64,000 bases of DNA from Clostridia bacterium. GTDB lineage: Bacteria > Bacillota > Clostridia > Christensenellales > SZUA-584. The position numbers and the translations under genes were made by a program. Position 1 is the first letter of the stretch, and every line of letters begins with the position of its first letter. Positions 40,905-49,291 of this stretch are shown here, piece after piece. The stretch is from NCBI GenBank assembly GCA_003249555.1, contig QKIQ01000061.1:24917-88916 (forward strand). The letters are read 5' to 3'. Below the pieces are notes generated by a model. It did not search any database. It saw only the letters and a list, made by a program, of their open reading frames with translations, and was not told the origin of the DNA.

Positions 40905-41625
40905 TTATTCCAACAGGGACGAATACCGGCGTATCATCGCGGCGGATATGCCTTGCTGGCGGCTTGCGCACCTTGAGACCGAGCTGTTTATATGCGCGGA
41001 TAAGCTGTGTGAACAGGCATCAATACAAGAAGTGCGTTCGCTCCGCTTGGAATTGGATACGTATATCGCGGTAAATCCGCAGTTTTTGAAAAGCCTTACA
41101 CCGGTTGAACCTGAACGAAACGCGCCCGAAACGGTTAAGTCTATGTGCCGTGCGGCAAAATGCGCCGATGTGGGGCCCATGGCGGCGGTGGCCGGAGCGT
41201 TTTGTGCTCATGTGGGGTGCGAAATACTCAAAACATCAGAGCAGGTCATCGTCGAAAACGGCGGCGACATTTTTATTAAGACGGACAAGCCAAAAACGGT
41301 GGCGGTGTTTGCGGGAAGCAGCCCGTTGAGCCTCAAGGTGGGAATTGTGGTGGATTCGCGTGAAATGCCGATGGCCGTCTGCACGTCGTCCGGCACGGTG
41401 GGGCCGTCGCTCAGTTTCGGGAAAGCGGACGCGGCGGTGGTCGTGTCTCCAAACGCGTACCTTGCGGATGCCTGCGCCACGCGGCTGGGAAACGAAGTGA
41501 CATGCGCTGCGGATATTGAACGCGCGCTGGAGGTTATCATGCGCGTACCGGGCGTGACCGGCGCCATGGCCATTGTGGGCGATGTGTGCGGCGCGGTGGG
41601 CGAAATTCTGCTGAAAACGCTTTAA
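40885..41625 (+). CDS. UPF0280 family protein (COG2122, ApbE-like)
   Basis: This 246-residue protein matches UPF0280: an N-terminal YRRI...WRLAHLETELFI segment, GPMAAVAGAFC, ENGGDIFIKT, GIVVDSR and SGTVGPSLSFGKADAAVVV. Its archaeal homologue has been linked genetically to sulfide-dependent homocysteine synthesis, though the reaction is not known to me. The start is a TTG at 40885 inside the ferredoxin gene; conservation of the first residues supports it, although the ribosome site is weak. It completes the putative homocysteine operon. Confidence 0.85.
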   Translation: MTKPFSDYSNRDEYRRIIAADMPCWRLAHLETELFICADKLCEQASIQEVRSLRLELDTYIAVNPQFLKSLTPVEPERNAPETVKSMCRAAKCADVGPMAAVAGAFCAHVGCEILKTSEQVIVENGGDIFIKTDKPKTVAVFAGSSPLSLKVGIVVDSREMPMAVCTSSGTVGPSLSFGKADAAVVVSPNAYLADACATRLGNEVTCAADIERALEVIMRVPGVTGAMAIVGDVCGAVGEILLKTL

Positions 41626-41764
41626 CCGAGGATTTGCGAATTATGCGTTTTCCGTTTGTTTTGCTTTTCTGCGGTCTGCAAAGTGTTTTATCCAATACAC
41701 AACGCAGATTTCCATCCAACAGATTCCCCAAAACGCCTGATGTACAGCATTGCTGAGAACACCG

Positions 41765-42103
41765 TCATTGATTATTGGTCGCTCGATTAATTAGCGTAAT
41801 GGCGGATATAATTGTCATACCCAGCCCGCACCCACCCCAAGTTAAAGCTAGCCACTTCCATGTGTTTTGATATTTGATTGATTCAATCGCGCTTCGCAAT
41901 ATACACGTTGTAAAGAAAACTGAAAATGAAATCCAAGACGAGATCATCGTTATTGAGAATAAATCCAACATCGGCTTTCCATAAAAAGTGTTGAAACCGC
42001 TGCATAGATATAGAGATGCAAGCAATGTAAGAAAGGCATTTCTATAAGCTTTCCCTTGCTCGATCCGCTGTCTTTCATCGAATTGGTTTTTGCGTTTACT
42101 CAT
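41765..42103 (-). CDS. Small membrane protein paired with an XRE regulator
   Basis: The 112-residue protein has a charged N-terminus (MSKRKNQFDERQR) and about three membrane helices. No function is recognised. Its start overlaps the end of the upstream XRE gene by eight bases, and GGGAGG precedes its ATG within that gene. Such XRE-plus-membrane-protein pairs are common in Clostridia and usually uncharacterised. The 139 bp downstream hold nothing recognisable. Confidence 0.7.
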   Translation of the reverse strand: MSKRKNQFDERQRIEQGKAYRNAFLTLLASLYLCSGFNTFYGKPMLDLFSITMISSWISFSVFFTTCILRSAIESIKYQNTWKWLALTWGGCGLGMTIISAITLINRATNNQ

Positions 42104-42305
42104 TCTGTTTTTCCTCCCAAAACAAATCGTTTAATGTTTTTCCCAGAGCTTTGCATATGGAAACGCAGAGCTTAAGCGAAGGGTTGTAATCTCCGCTCTC
42201 AATCAAACCGATGGTTTGTCTTGTTACGCCGACTGCTGCGGCCAACGATTCCTGACTCATGTCCTTTTCTATTCTGGCAATCTTCATCTGTTTGTTTTTC
42301 ATCAT
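42096..42305 (-). CDS. XRE/Cro-CI family helix-turn-helix regulator
   Basis: The 69-residue protein is essentially one XRE domain: MKIARIEKDMSQESLAAAVGVTRQTIGLIESGDYNPSLKLCVSICKALGKTLNDLF, typical of the short YgzD/Cro-like regulators. The ATG at 42305 follows GAGGAG by five bases. It probably regulates itself and the overlapping membrane protein gene. Confidence 0.88.
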   Translation of the reverse strand: MMKNKQMKIARIEKDMSQESLAAAVGVTRQTIGLIESGDYNPSLKLCVSICKALGKTLNDLFWEEKQNE

Positions 42306-42498
42306 CTTGACTCCTCGTATTAACATTATAGCTTTAAAATAGTAAAATGACAAATATAAATTGCATTTAGACTTATATAATGTACAGTTTATAACTGAAA
42401 GTTGAATGAATAGTCATATTCGCATTTCACCAAAAATGAATGTTGATATCCAAGCATGACAAATAAGCTTATGTGATACGAACTGGCGTCTGTATCCA

Positions 42499-42527
42499 TT
42501 GATTTTTTACTGTTTTCGATGTAGAAT
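42499..42527 (+). promoter_or_regulatory. Near-leaderless promoter of tsaC
   Basis: TTGATT, 17-bp spacer, TAGAAT. The predicted start (about 42534) is only about 4 nt before the ATG, and no ribosome site is present. Confidence 0.65.
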
Positions 42528-42537
42528 ATACAATCAG

Positions 42538-43563
42538 ATGATAATAGATATACGCGATGAGTATCATAATCATATAGAAGAAGCGGCCAAAATCATTGAA
42601 AAAGGCGGGCTCGTCGGCATGCCGACCGAGACGGTTTACGGGCTTGCGGCGAACGCCTTTGATGAACAGGCGGTGGCTTCGATTTTTGAAATAAAGGGAC
42701 GGCCGCAGGACAACCCGCTTATTGTGCATGTGGACGGAATACTTATGGCTCGTGAGCTGGGAGAACTGTCTGAAAAAGCTCAAGTGCTGGCGGCTGAATT
42801 CTGGCCGGGGCCGCTTACCATGGTGGTGAAAAGCACTGGGCGCGTGCCCGTATCTGTAAACGCGGGGCTGGATACGGTGGGGCTGCGCATGCCCGACTGT
42901 GACGCGGCGCTCAGCCTGATAACGGCGGCGGGTGTGCCCATTGCGGCACCCAGCGCGAACAAATCCGGCAGCCCCAGTCCCACAACGGCGGCACATGTGG
43001 CAGCCGATTTCGAAGATAGTCTGACGGTGCTGGATGCGGGAGAATGCCGCATCGGTCTTGAATCCACGGTGATTGATATGACGCGGGAAGTGCCGGTCAT
43101 TTTACGCCCCGGCGCGGTGACGCAGGAGATGATTGCGGCGTGTATCGGCGAGGTGGACTGCGCAAATGCGTTTACGCCGTTTGAGGGCGACAAGCCTGCC
43201 GCACCCGGCATGAAATACCGTCATTACGCACCCAAAGCGGATATGACGGTGGTGGAAGGGCAGCCCGCTTCGGTGACTGAGGCGATCAAGTATCTTTATG
43301 ACAAGGATCTGAAGAAAGGCGAAAAGCCGCTGGTTCTTGCGTTGCAGGAGAACAAAAGGTATTATGGACGACGAGATCTTGCCGTAACGGGCAGTATTCG
43401 TGACGCGAGTGAGACCGCAAAAAACATATATGCGTTGCTTCGCAGAGCGGATGAAGAAGGTTATTCCAAAATTTATTTTGAAGCAGTACCAAAATGCGGT
43501 ATAGGGTTTGCCGTGATGAACAGGGTTTATAAAGCGGCGGCGTATAATATAGTAAAGGTTTAG
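42538..43563 (+). CDS. tsaC: Threonylcarbamoyl-AMP synthase (Sua5/YwlC type)
   Basis: The protein has the YrdC domain (GGLVGMPTETVYGLAANA, IKGRPQDNPLIVH, GPLTMVV, GLRMPDC, APSANKSGSPSPTT) and the extra C-terminal Sua5 domain, for 341 residues from the ATG at 42538. It makes threonylcarbamoyl-AMP from threonine, bicarbonate and ATP for the t6A modification at tRNA position 37. The ATG lacks a Shine-Dalgarno site and lies a few bases after a good promoter, so the mRNA is probably near-leaderless; an in-frame TTG at 42499 is the -35 box. ywlE follows, as in B. subtilis. Confidence 0.95.
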   Translation: MIIDIRDEYHNHIEEAAKIIEKGGLVGMPTETVYGLAANAFDEQAVASIFEIKGRPQDNPLIVHVDGILMARELGELSEKAQVLAAEFWPGPLTMVVKSTGRVPVSVNAGLDTVGLRMPDCDAALSLITAAGVPIAAPSANKSGSPSPTTAAHVAADFEDSLTVLDAGECRIGLESTVIDMTREVPVILRPGAVTQEMIAACIGEVDCANAFTPFEGDKPAAPGMKYRHYAPKADMTVVEGQPASVTEAIKYLYDKDLKKGEKPLVLALQENKRYYGRRDLAVTGSIRDASETAKNIYALLRRADEEGYSKIYFEAVPKCGIGFAVMNRVYKAAAYNIVKV

Positions 43564-43579
43564 GAGGTAAATATAATCA

Positions 43580-44059
43580 ATGAACGTTCTTTTTGTGTGT
43601 ACAGGCAATACATGCAGAAGCCCCATAGCGGAAGAACTGGCGGATGATGCAGCCGGCCGAAGTACTCACTTAAAAGACATGTCGTTTCAATCGGCCGGTA
43701 CGTTTGCCTGCGAGGGAACGCCTGCGTCTCCCGAAGCGGTGGAGGTGATGGCCGAGGTTGGTTTGGATATTGAAAAGCACCGTGCGCAGCAGTTTGACAG
43801 GGAGCTCGCGCAGTGGGCTGATATCATACTCGCGATGGAAGCAAGGCACATCGAAGAGATGGAAGCGATGGCGCCCGATCAGGAAGACAAAATGCACACG
43901 CTTTTGGGGTATGCGGCGGGTATAGACGGGTATCCGGGAGAATCAGGCTTTGATATCATGGATCCGTACAGAGAACCGGTGGAAGATTACCGGCTTGCGC
44001 GCGATCAGATAAAGCAAGCCGTCAGCCGCGCTTTGCAGCGTTTGGGAAAAAAGCAGTAA
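43580..44059 (+). CDS. ywlE: Protein-arginine phosphatase (YwlE-like LMW phosphatase)
   Basis: The 159-residue LMW-PTP fold protein starts MNVLFVCTGNTCRSPIAEE, with nucleophile Cys7, Arg13 and Thr11 in the P-loop. Thr at that position distinguishes YwlE-type arginine phosphatases from tyrosine phosphatases, which have Ile. The general acid Asp is in IMDPYREP. It would counter McsB arginine kinase, which is not in this window. AGGAGG lies right after the tsaC stop, so the two are co-transcribed. Confidence 0.87.
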   Translation: MNVLFVCTGNTCRSPIAEELADDAAGRSTHLKDMSFQSAGTFACEGTPASPEAVEVMAEVGLDIEKHRAQQFDRELAQWADIILAMEARHIEEMEAMAPDQEDKMHTLLGYAAGIDGYPGESGFDIMDPYREPVEDYRLARDQIKQAVSRALQRLGKKQ

Positions 44060-44070
44060 AAATCTTTGAA

Positions 44071-44102
44071 CAAGCGGGACGACCATGTGCCGCTTGTTTT
44101 TA
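44071..44102 (+). terminator. Terminator after ywlE
   Basis: CAAGCGG / CCGCTTG, 7-bp stem with a 12-base loop, followed by TTTTTAT. Confidence 0.8.
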
Positions 44103-44178
44103 TGCCAAAAAGCGGCCTGAGCCGCGACTGTACATACTTGCATTTGCATAGTATAATACGCGTTGGGAGGATATACCC

Positions 44179-46197
44179 ATGCGGAAGATAAAAATACTGA
44201 TCTGTGTGCTGGCCGTGCTTATACTTGCGGCATGTGCTGCCGTTCAGGAACCGGTATTTGATATGATGCCTTGGCTGGATGCGGTGAAGGCGATGGATTA
44301 TGAAGCCATGTGGGTGCTCGTTGAGCCCGCGGTGAATATAGAAAAAGAAGACTTTATCAACAAATACAACAACATATTTTCGGGTCTCGGCGTAAAAGAG
44401 ATCACGTTTGACAACATTTCTGGGCCAGACGAAAACGGCTGTTTCACATACACTGCCACATATAAAACCGAGGAGTATGGTGATTTTCCCAACGATTTTT
44501 CACTTCAAATGGTTTGGAACGAAGAGGGAAACCGCGTTTATTGGGATTATTCTCTCATTTTCCCGGATATGGATGAAGGCAGCACGGTGCGTATCAAGAC
44601 GCTCAATGCATGCCGTGGAGAGATTTTTGCGGATGACGGCACGCTGCTGGCGCAAAACGCGTATGCTGATACGCTGTTTATGGATACCATGAAGATAGAG
44701 GATATAACGGCAGTGGGCAATGTGGTGTGTCCGCTGACAGGGATGACGCAAGATGAACTGCAGGAGATGTATGACAAAGCCCTCGAGGACGGAACGCAGT
44801 TTGTGAAACTAGACGCGTATTTTGCAGAGGAGCTAAGCGAGTCGCAAAGGCAGAGTATACTGAGCGTGGCGGGGTTGGGCATAGACGACAAGATGTATAC
44901 GCCTATCCGTGACTATCCGCTTGGGGAAAGCGCGGCGCACATTATTGGATACATGGGTTATCCCGATGCCGAAAATATACCCGAAGGTTATACAGACTCG
45001 GATAAACTGGGCGTGGCAGGGCTCGAAGCGGCCTATGAATCCCAGCTGCGCGGCAAAGACGGTAAAATCATATATATAGAAAACAAGTGGGGCGATAACG
45101 TCCGCACGCTCTTTGAAGTGCCGATGGAGGAAGGGCAGGACCTTCGCCTCGCTGTTGAAGCTGATTTGCAGAAAAAAGCGTACGAGGCTCTGAAAACGAA
45201 CTTGAGTCTTGAAGAAGGCCAGTCTGGCGTGGCGATTGTGATGGATGCGCAAAACGGTTATGTGCAAGCCATGGCGCAGTATCCTTCCTATGATGACAAT
45301 TGGTTCACGTTTTCTTTATCTGAAGAAAACCTTGAATATATCAATTCGGGTGTTCAGCCGTTGTACTCACTGGCTACACAGGGCAATTATCCTCCGGGAA
45401 GCGTGATCAAACCGTTTTCGGCAACGGCTGCGCTGGAAGCAGGCGTGATTACGGCGGAGACCGAATTTGATGGTCAGATCGTGGACAATAAATGGCAGCC
45501 CGAAGATGTTCATGTGAGTGTGACGCGTATCAATGATAAAGCAGGTTCGCCGCTGAAGCTGGCAAACGCGCTGAGATCGTCCGACAACATTTTTTTTGCG
45601 TTTGCGGCTTTACGGCTGGGTGCGGATAAGTTGGTCGATTATTATAAGCGAATCGGATTTGAGCAAGAAATGCCGTTTGATTTGCCAGTGAATACATCGG
45701 GCGTGGTCAACTCGGGCACTATGATGACGGATCAGTTGCTTGCTGATATGGGCTACGGGCAAGGCCAGCTTGTTTTGGCCCCCATACAGCTCGCGGCCAT
45801 GTACACGGCGTTTGCGAACAAAACAGGCGATATGATGCAGCCATTGCTTGTCAAAAAGATATGCCGCACCGAGGGGCTTGATTATGTGACGCTGAGTGAA
45901 AGAGAAAAAACGGTGTGGATAGATGATGCGGTGTCGCAGCACAGTCTCGATACATTAACACCTATGCTGCAGGAGGTTATTGACCATGGCACCGGCCATG
46001 ACGCGGACATCTCCGGTGTTCCCATGGCGGGGAAAACGGGCACCGCGGAAATTCAAAATAAAGCCCGTGAGATTTCTTGGTTCGCCTGCTACTGGCTGGA
46101 TGGCTATTATGATCGTCTCGTGGTGGTGATGGTGGACGTCGCGGCAGAGAAAGGTCCTGTAAAATTTGCAATCGCCAAAGAACTGCTTGCGCCATAA
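44179..46197 (+). CDS. Class B penicillin-binding protein, PBP2a/PBP3-like with NTF2 domain
   Basis: The 672-residue protein starts with a lipoprotein-like signal (LILAACAA) and an NTF2-like MecA_N domain (about 30-135). A dimerisation domain and a transpeptidase domain follow, with PPGSVIKPF (Ser408, Lys411), SSDN and KTGTA. It cross-links peptidoglycan. The MecA_N architecture is shared with low-affinity PBPs such as PBP2a and enterococcal PBP5, and also with SpoVD/PbpA-like proteins of Clostridia, so reduced beta-lactam affinity is possible but not shown. GGGAGG precedes the ATG. Confidence 0.92.
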   Translation: MRKIKILICVLAVLILAACAAVQEPVFDMMPWLDAVKAMDYEAMWVLVEPAVNIEKEDFINKYNNIFSGLGVKEITFDNISGPDENGCFTYTATYKTEEYGDFPNDFSLQMVWNEEGNRVYWDYSLIFPDMDEGSTVRIKTLNACRGEIFADDGTLLAQNAYADTLFMDTMKIEDITAVGNVVCPLTGMTQDELQEMYDKALEDGTQFVKLDAYFAEELSESQRQSILSVAGLGIDDKMYTPIRDYPLGESAAHIIGYMGYPDAENIPEGYTDSDKLGVAGLEAAYESQLRGKDGKIIYIENKWGDNVRTLFEVPMEEGQDLRLAVEADLQKKAYEALKTNLSLEEGQSGVAIVMDAQNGYVQAMAQYPSYDDNWFTFSLSEENLEYINSGVQPLYSLATQGNYPPGSVIKPFSATAALEAGVITAETEFDGQIVDNKWQPEDVHVSVTRINDKAGSPLKLANALRSSDNIFFAFAALRLGADKLVDYYKRIGFEQEMPFDLPVNTSGVVNSGTMMTDQLLADMGYGQGQLVLAPIQLAAMYTAFANKTGDMMQPLLVKKICRTEGLDYVTLSEREKTVWIDDAVSQHSLDTLTPMLQEVIDHGTGHDADISGVPMAGKTGTAEIQNKAREISWFACYWLDGYYDRLVVVMVDVAAEKGPVKFAIAKELLAP

Positions 46198-46233
46198 AGC
46201 AGATATCACAATTTATGTAGTAAGGAGACAGAC

Positions 46234-46698
46234 ATGATTACCAGCGCGTTTATTCCGGGCACGGAGAATCTTGAGGAACCGTTTGCCATCCGCAAAGAGG
46301 TTTTTGTGGAGGAACAGAGCATATCAGAAGAGGAGGAGTTTGATGCATTTGATTCGCAGGCGCTCCATTTAATCGTTTATGTGGATGAGCAGCCGGCCGC
46401 GACGGGACGCATCTGGCACGACGGAAAAACGTTCCGCATAGGGCGGCTTGCCGTACCTAAGAAGTTTCGCGGCCAGAAGATCGGGGACCTTGCACTAAGG
46501 CTGCTGCTGTACAAGTCGTTCACATCGGGCGCGAAAACGGTGGAGATCAGTGCCCAGACTTACATTGTGCCGTTGTATAAAAAGTTTGGATTTAAGGAAT
46601 ACGGAGAAGAATATATGGAGGCAGGTATTCCTCATATCGCGATGAGAGTCGGCAAAGACGAGGTGGTTTACCCGTCGGCCTGCCACGGACAGCAATAA
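46234..46698 (+). CDS. GNAT family N-acetyltransferase (ElaA-like)
   Basis: This 154-residue protein has a GNAT fold: RKEVFVEEQSISEEEEFD, RIGRLAVPKKFRGQKIGDLALRLLL with the acetyl-CoA loop, and LYKKFGFKEYGEEYMEAGIPHIAM. The order resembles the ElaA/YjcF type. The substrate is unknown. AAGGAG precedes the ATG. It leads a short unit with a thioesterase-like protein and a PHP phosphoesterase. Confidence 0.88.
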   Translation: MITSAFIPGTENLEEPFAIRKEVFVEEQSISEEEEFDAFDSQALHLIVYVDEQPAATGRIWHDGKTFRIGRLAVPKKFRGQKIGDLALRLLLYKSFTSGAKTVEISAQTYIVPLYKKFGFKEYGEEYMEAGIPHIAMRVGKDEVVYPSACHGQQ

Positions 46699-46707
46699 GG
46701 AGCAGAA

Positions 46708-47109
46708 ATGGCTATTGAAATCAAACCGGGCCTTTGCGCACAGGCAGAGACCGTTGTGGAAACGAAGGATACGGCAAAAGCGGTGGGAAGCGGACTTGCA
46801 GAGGTGTTTGCGACGCCTGTGATGATTGCGCTTATGGAAAAAGCGGCGTATACGGCGGTGCAGCCGCAGCTGCCGCAAGGCTATTCCACTGTGGGCATTT
46901 ATATCGGCGCGTCTCATCTGGCGGCAACGCCTGTGGGTGTCAAAGTTTGGGCCAAAGCCACGCTCACAGAAACGGACGGAAAGAGGCTTAAATTTGACAT
47001 TGAAGCGTTTGACGAAAGAGATAAGATCGGCGAAGCGCGGCATGAACGCTTTATTATTGAAGAAAACCGCTTTTTAAAGAAAGCGTACGAAAAGGCACAA
47101 AAGCAATGA
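46708..47109 (+). CDS. Hotdog-fold thioesterase (FlK-like)
   Basis: The 133-residue protein resembles FlK-type hotdog thioesterases: VGSGLAEVFATPVMIALMEKAAY places the helix with the Glu, and GIYIGASHLAATPVGVKVWAKATL and RHERFIIE give the strands. Such enzymes hydrolyse small acyl-CoAs. It starts ten bases after the acetyltransferase stop and overlaps the next gene by four bases (ATGA), so the unit is translationally coupled. Confidence 0.82.
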   Translation: MAIEIKPGLCAQAETVVETKDTAKAVGSGLAEVFATPVMIALMEKAAYTAVQPQLPQGYSTVGIYIGASHLAATPVGVKVWAKATLTETDGKRLKFDIEAFDERDKIGEARHERFIIEENRFLKKAYEKAQKQ

Positions 47110-47936
47110 CGGCAGATCTGCACATTCACACGACGTATTCGGACGGAGAGCTCACGCCGCGGGACGTGGCACGAAAAGCGGCGGCGGCGGGTCTTAATGC
47201 TTTCGCCATCACGGATCATGATGAATGCCGCGGGTTTGGCGAGATCATTAAGACAGACGGCATCACGGCGATTGCGGGCATAGAGTTCGCGGCGCAGCTT
47301 GAGGGAGAGGTGCATGTGCTCGGGCTTAACATCGACTGTGGCAACGAGGCGTTGATGGCGCATGTGGAAAAGGCTGCGAATTCACGCCTTAATAGGGCGG
47401 CAGAGATCATTGAACGTCTGAACAGGGATGGCATCACGGTCAGTATGGACGACGTGAAAGAAGTTTGCGGCGGCGACGTGATCGGTCGGCCGCATATTGC
47501 ATCGGTATTGGTTAAAAAGGGTTTTGCCGCATCGGCGGCAGACGCGTTCGGCCGGTATCTTTCCAGCCGCGCGCCGTATTATGTACCCCGGAATAAAATT
47601 ACGGTGAACAGAGCGGCAGAACTGATTTTGGGAGCGGGAGGCAAACCGGTGCTCGCTCATCCGGGGCTGCTTGGCGGCAGCAAGCGAAACGTTCTGATAT
47701 CGAAAGTCAAACACATGGGATTTTGGGGTGTGGAAGCATATCATCCCGCCCATACCGACGGACAATGCATAGAATTTGAGAGCATGGCAAGACAGGCGGG
47801 GCTTTTTGTGACGGCAGGGAGCGACTTTCATGGCAGCTCTACTCCGAGGGTTGGTATCGGTGAAGAAAGACGTACAAGCAACTATTTGGAAGAAAGCATG
47901 TTGGTTTTGATCAATGAAAGTGAAAAAAGGTCATAA
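47106..47936 (+). CDS. PHP-domain phosphoesterase (RNase AM/nucleotidase-like)
   Basis: The 276-residue protein has all PHP metal-binding segments: DLHIHTTYSDG, ITDHDE, GIEFAAQ, H in RPHIA, LAHPG and GSDFHG. The order and length match the YciV/TrpH (RNase AM) family, which removes 5' nucleotides from RNA ends and hydrolyses 3',5'-nucleoside bisphosphates. The start overlaps the thioesterase gene. Confidence 0.88.
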   Translation: MTADLHIHTTYSDGELTPRDVARKAAAAGLNAFAITDHDECRGFGEIIKTDGITAIAGIEFAAQLEGEVHVLGLNIDCGNEALMAHVEKAANSRLNRAAEIIERLNRDGITVSMDDVKEVCGGDVIGRPHIASVLVKKGFAASAADAFGRYLSSRAPYYVPRNKITVNRAAELILGAGGKPVLAHPGLLGGSKRNVLISKVKHMGFWGVEAYHPAHTDGQCIEFESMARQAGLFVTAGSDFHGSSTPRVGIGEERRTSNYLEESMLVLINESEKRS

Positions 47937-47954
47937 ATACATTCTTTATAGATA

Positions 47955-47983
47955 TTGATTGTGCCACGTATAAGTGCTACAAT
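47955..47983 (+). promoter_or_regulatory. Sigma-A promoter of prs
   Basis: TTGATT, 17-bp spacer, TACAAT, about 43 bp before the prs start. Confidence 0.7.
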
Positions 47984-48025
47984 ATGCGCGGGACAGGGAT
48001 AAATCGATTAAGGTGGGTAAAGTAA

Positions 48026-49009
48026 TTGAATTCCTTTGACAGTGACATAAAGATATTTGCAGGTTCCTCAGGCATGCCTTTTGCGAAAAAAATGTGCAAA
48101 TATCTCGGCAATGATTTGGGGGACTCCGAAGTTATCACTTTTTCCGACGGCAACATTTTTTTGCGAATCAAGGAAACGGTCCGAAATATGGATGTTTATG
48201 TGGTTCAGCCGATCGGGATGAATCCAAACAATGAATTTGTGGAAATACTTTTTTGGATGGATGCGCTTAAACGCGCAAGCGCGAACTCGGTGACGGCGCT
48301 GGTGCCGTATTTCAGCTATGCGAAGGGCGATAAAAAAGACGAACCGCGTGTATCAATACGTGCGCGTGTCTGCGCGGAAAGCATTGAATTGGCCGGTGCC
48401 GACAGGATTGTTGTGATGGATCTTCACAGCGCCCAGGTACAAGGCTTTTTTAAAAAGCCTGTGGATCACCTGCTTTCGCTGCCAATCATGTGTGAATATG
48501 TGAAAGGCCTCGACATCATGGAAAACATCTGTGTGGTGTCTCCTGATGCCGGCTACGCCAAAACGGCACGCAAATATGCGGATTACCTGCATTGTCCCGT
48601 GGCCATTGGCGACAAGACACGATACGGCCACGATGAAAATGCGCACGTGCTTTCCATCATTGGTGATGTGGAAGGCAAAAACTGCATGATCGTTGACGAC
48701 TTTACGGTATCCGGCGGCACGCTGGTAGACACGGCGCATGCGCTTAAAAAACACGGTGCAAAGCGTATCATTGCCTGTCTGTCGCATGTCATCGTGCGTG
48801 AAAAGGGTTTAAAAGCGATTGAAGAAAGCCCGATTGAGATGGTGGTGGGAACGGACAGCGTGCAGAATCCGATTGTTGCAAAGAGCAGCAAATTCGTATC
48901 TGTTTCGGTGGCGCCGTTGTTTGCGGAGGCGGTATTGCGTATTCACGAGAAGGAATCGGTCAGCCCGCTTTTCTCCAAAGTGCCTAAAAAAGTTGTCGAC
49001 GATATCTAA
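48026..49009 (+). CDS. prs: Ribose-phosphate pyrophosphokinase, divergent
   Basis: The 327-residue protein keeps the PRPP synthetase core (KIFAGSSGMPFAKKM, FSDGNIFLRIKETVR, MDLHSAQVQGFFKKPVDHL), but the flexible catalytic loop reads YFSYAKGDKKDEPRVSI instead of the usual YARQDRK..REPIS, and the PRPP loop is VDDFTVSGGTL instead of VDDM.DTAGT. It should make PRPP from ribose-5-phosphate and ATP but may differ in regulation or be a paralogue. The start is a TTG with AAGGTGGG 8 bases upstream. Confidence 0.85.
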   Translation: MNSFDSDIKIFAGSSGMPFAKKMCKYLGNDLGDSEVITFSDGNIFLRIKETVRNMDVYVVQPIGMNPNNEFVEILFWMDALKRASANSVTALVPYFSYAKGDKKDEPRVSIRARVCAESIELAGADRIVVMDLHSAQVQGFFKKPVDHLLSLPIMCEYVKGLDIMENICVVSPDAGYAKTARKYADYLHCPVAIGDKTRYGHDENAHVLSIIGDVEGKNCMIVDDFTVSGGTLVDTAHALKKHGAKRIIACLSHVIVREKGLKAIEESPIEMVVGTDSVQNPIVAKSSKFVSVSVAPLFAEAVLRIHEKESVSPLFSKVPKKVVDDI

Positions 49010-49121
49010 AAAATGCAAGTACGGACAAACAAAGTTGCATTTTACAATTCAAAATTAGCCAAAAGTTGCGAGCGTTTTGCAAATGTTGAATTAGAAACAT
49101 GAACAAATTGCAAAAAAACAC

Positions 49122-49149
49122 TTGCATTTTAAACAGGGTATGCTATAAT
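49122..49149 (+). promoter_or_regulatory. Sigma-A promoter of the ANTAR-PII unit
   Basis: TTGCAT, 16-bp spacer, TATAAT. It gives a ~135-nt leader before the ANTAR gene. Confidence 0.75.
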
Positions 49150-49161
49150 AGGCCTAGATAG

Positions 49162-49217
49162 GAAGAAACAATGACGTTTGTTCAGAGTAATCGCTCTTGA
49201 ATAGACGTCTTTTCTTC
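49162..49217 (+). promoter_or_regulatory. Leader hairpin upstream of the ANTAR regulator
   Basis: GAAGAAA pairs with TTTCTTC and GACGT with ACGTC, and inside them TTCAGAG pairs with CTCTTGAA around the 6-base loop TAATCG. It starts a few bases after the predicted transcription start. No T tract follows, so it is not a plain terminator. It could be an RNA target of the encoded ANTAR protein, but the loop does not match the usual A..G.. hexaloop. Confidence 0.45.
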
Positions 49218-49291
49218 ATTAATAAGAAATAGTATAAACGGATGACGAATATCAATCGGCCGTATGACCGGCTGCGATGACGGAGCGGGAT

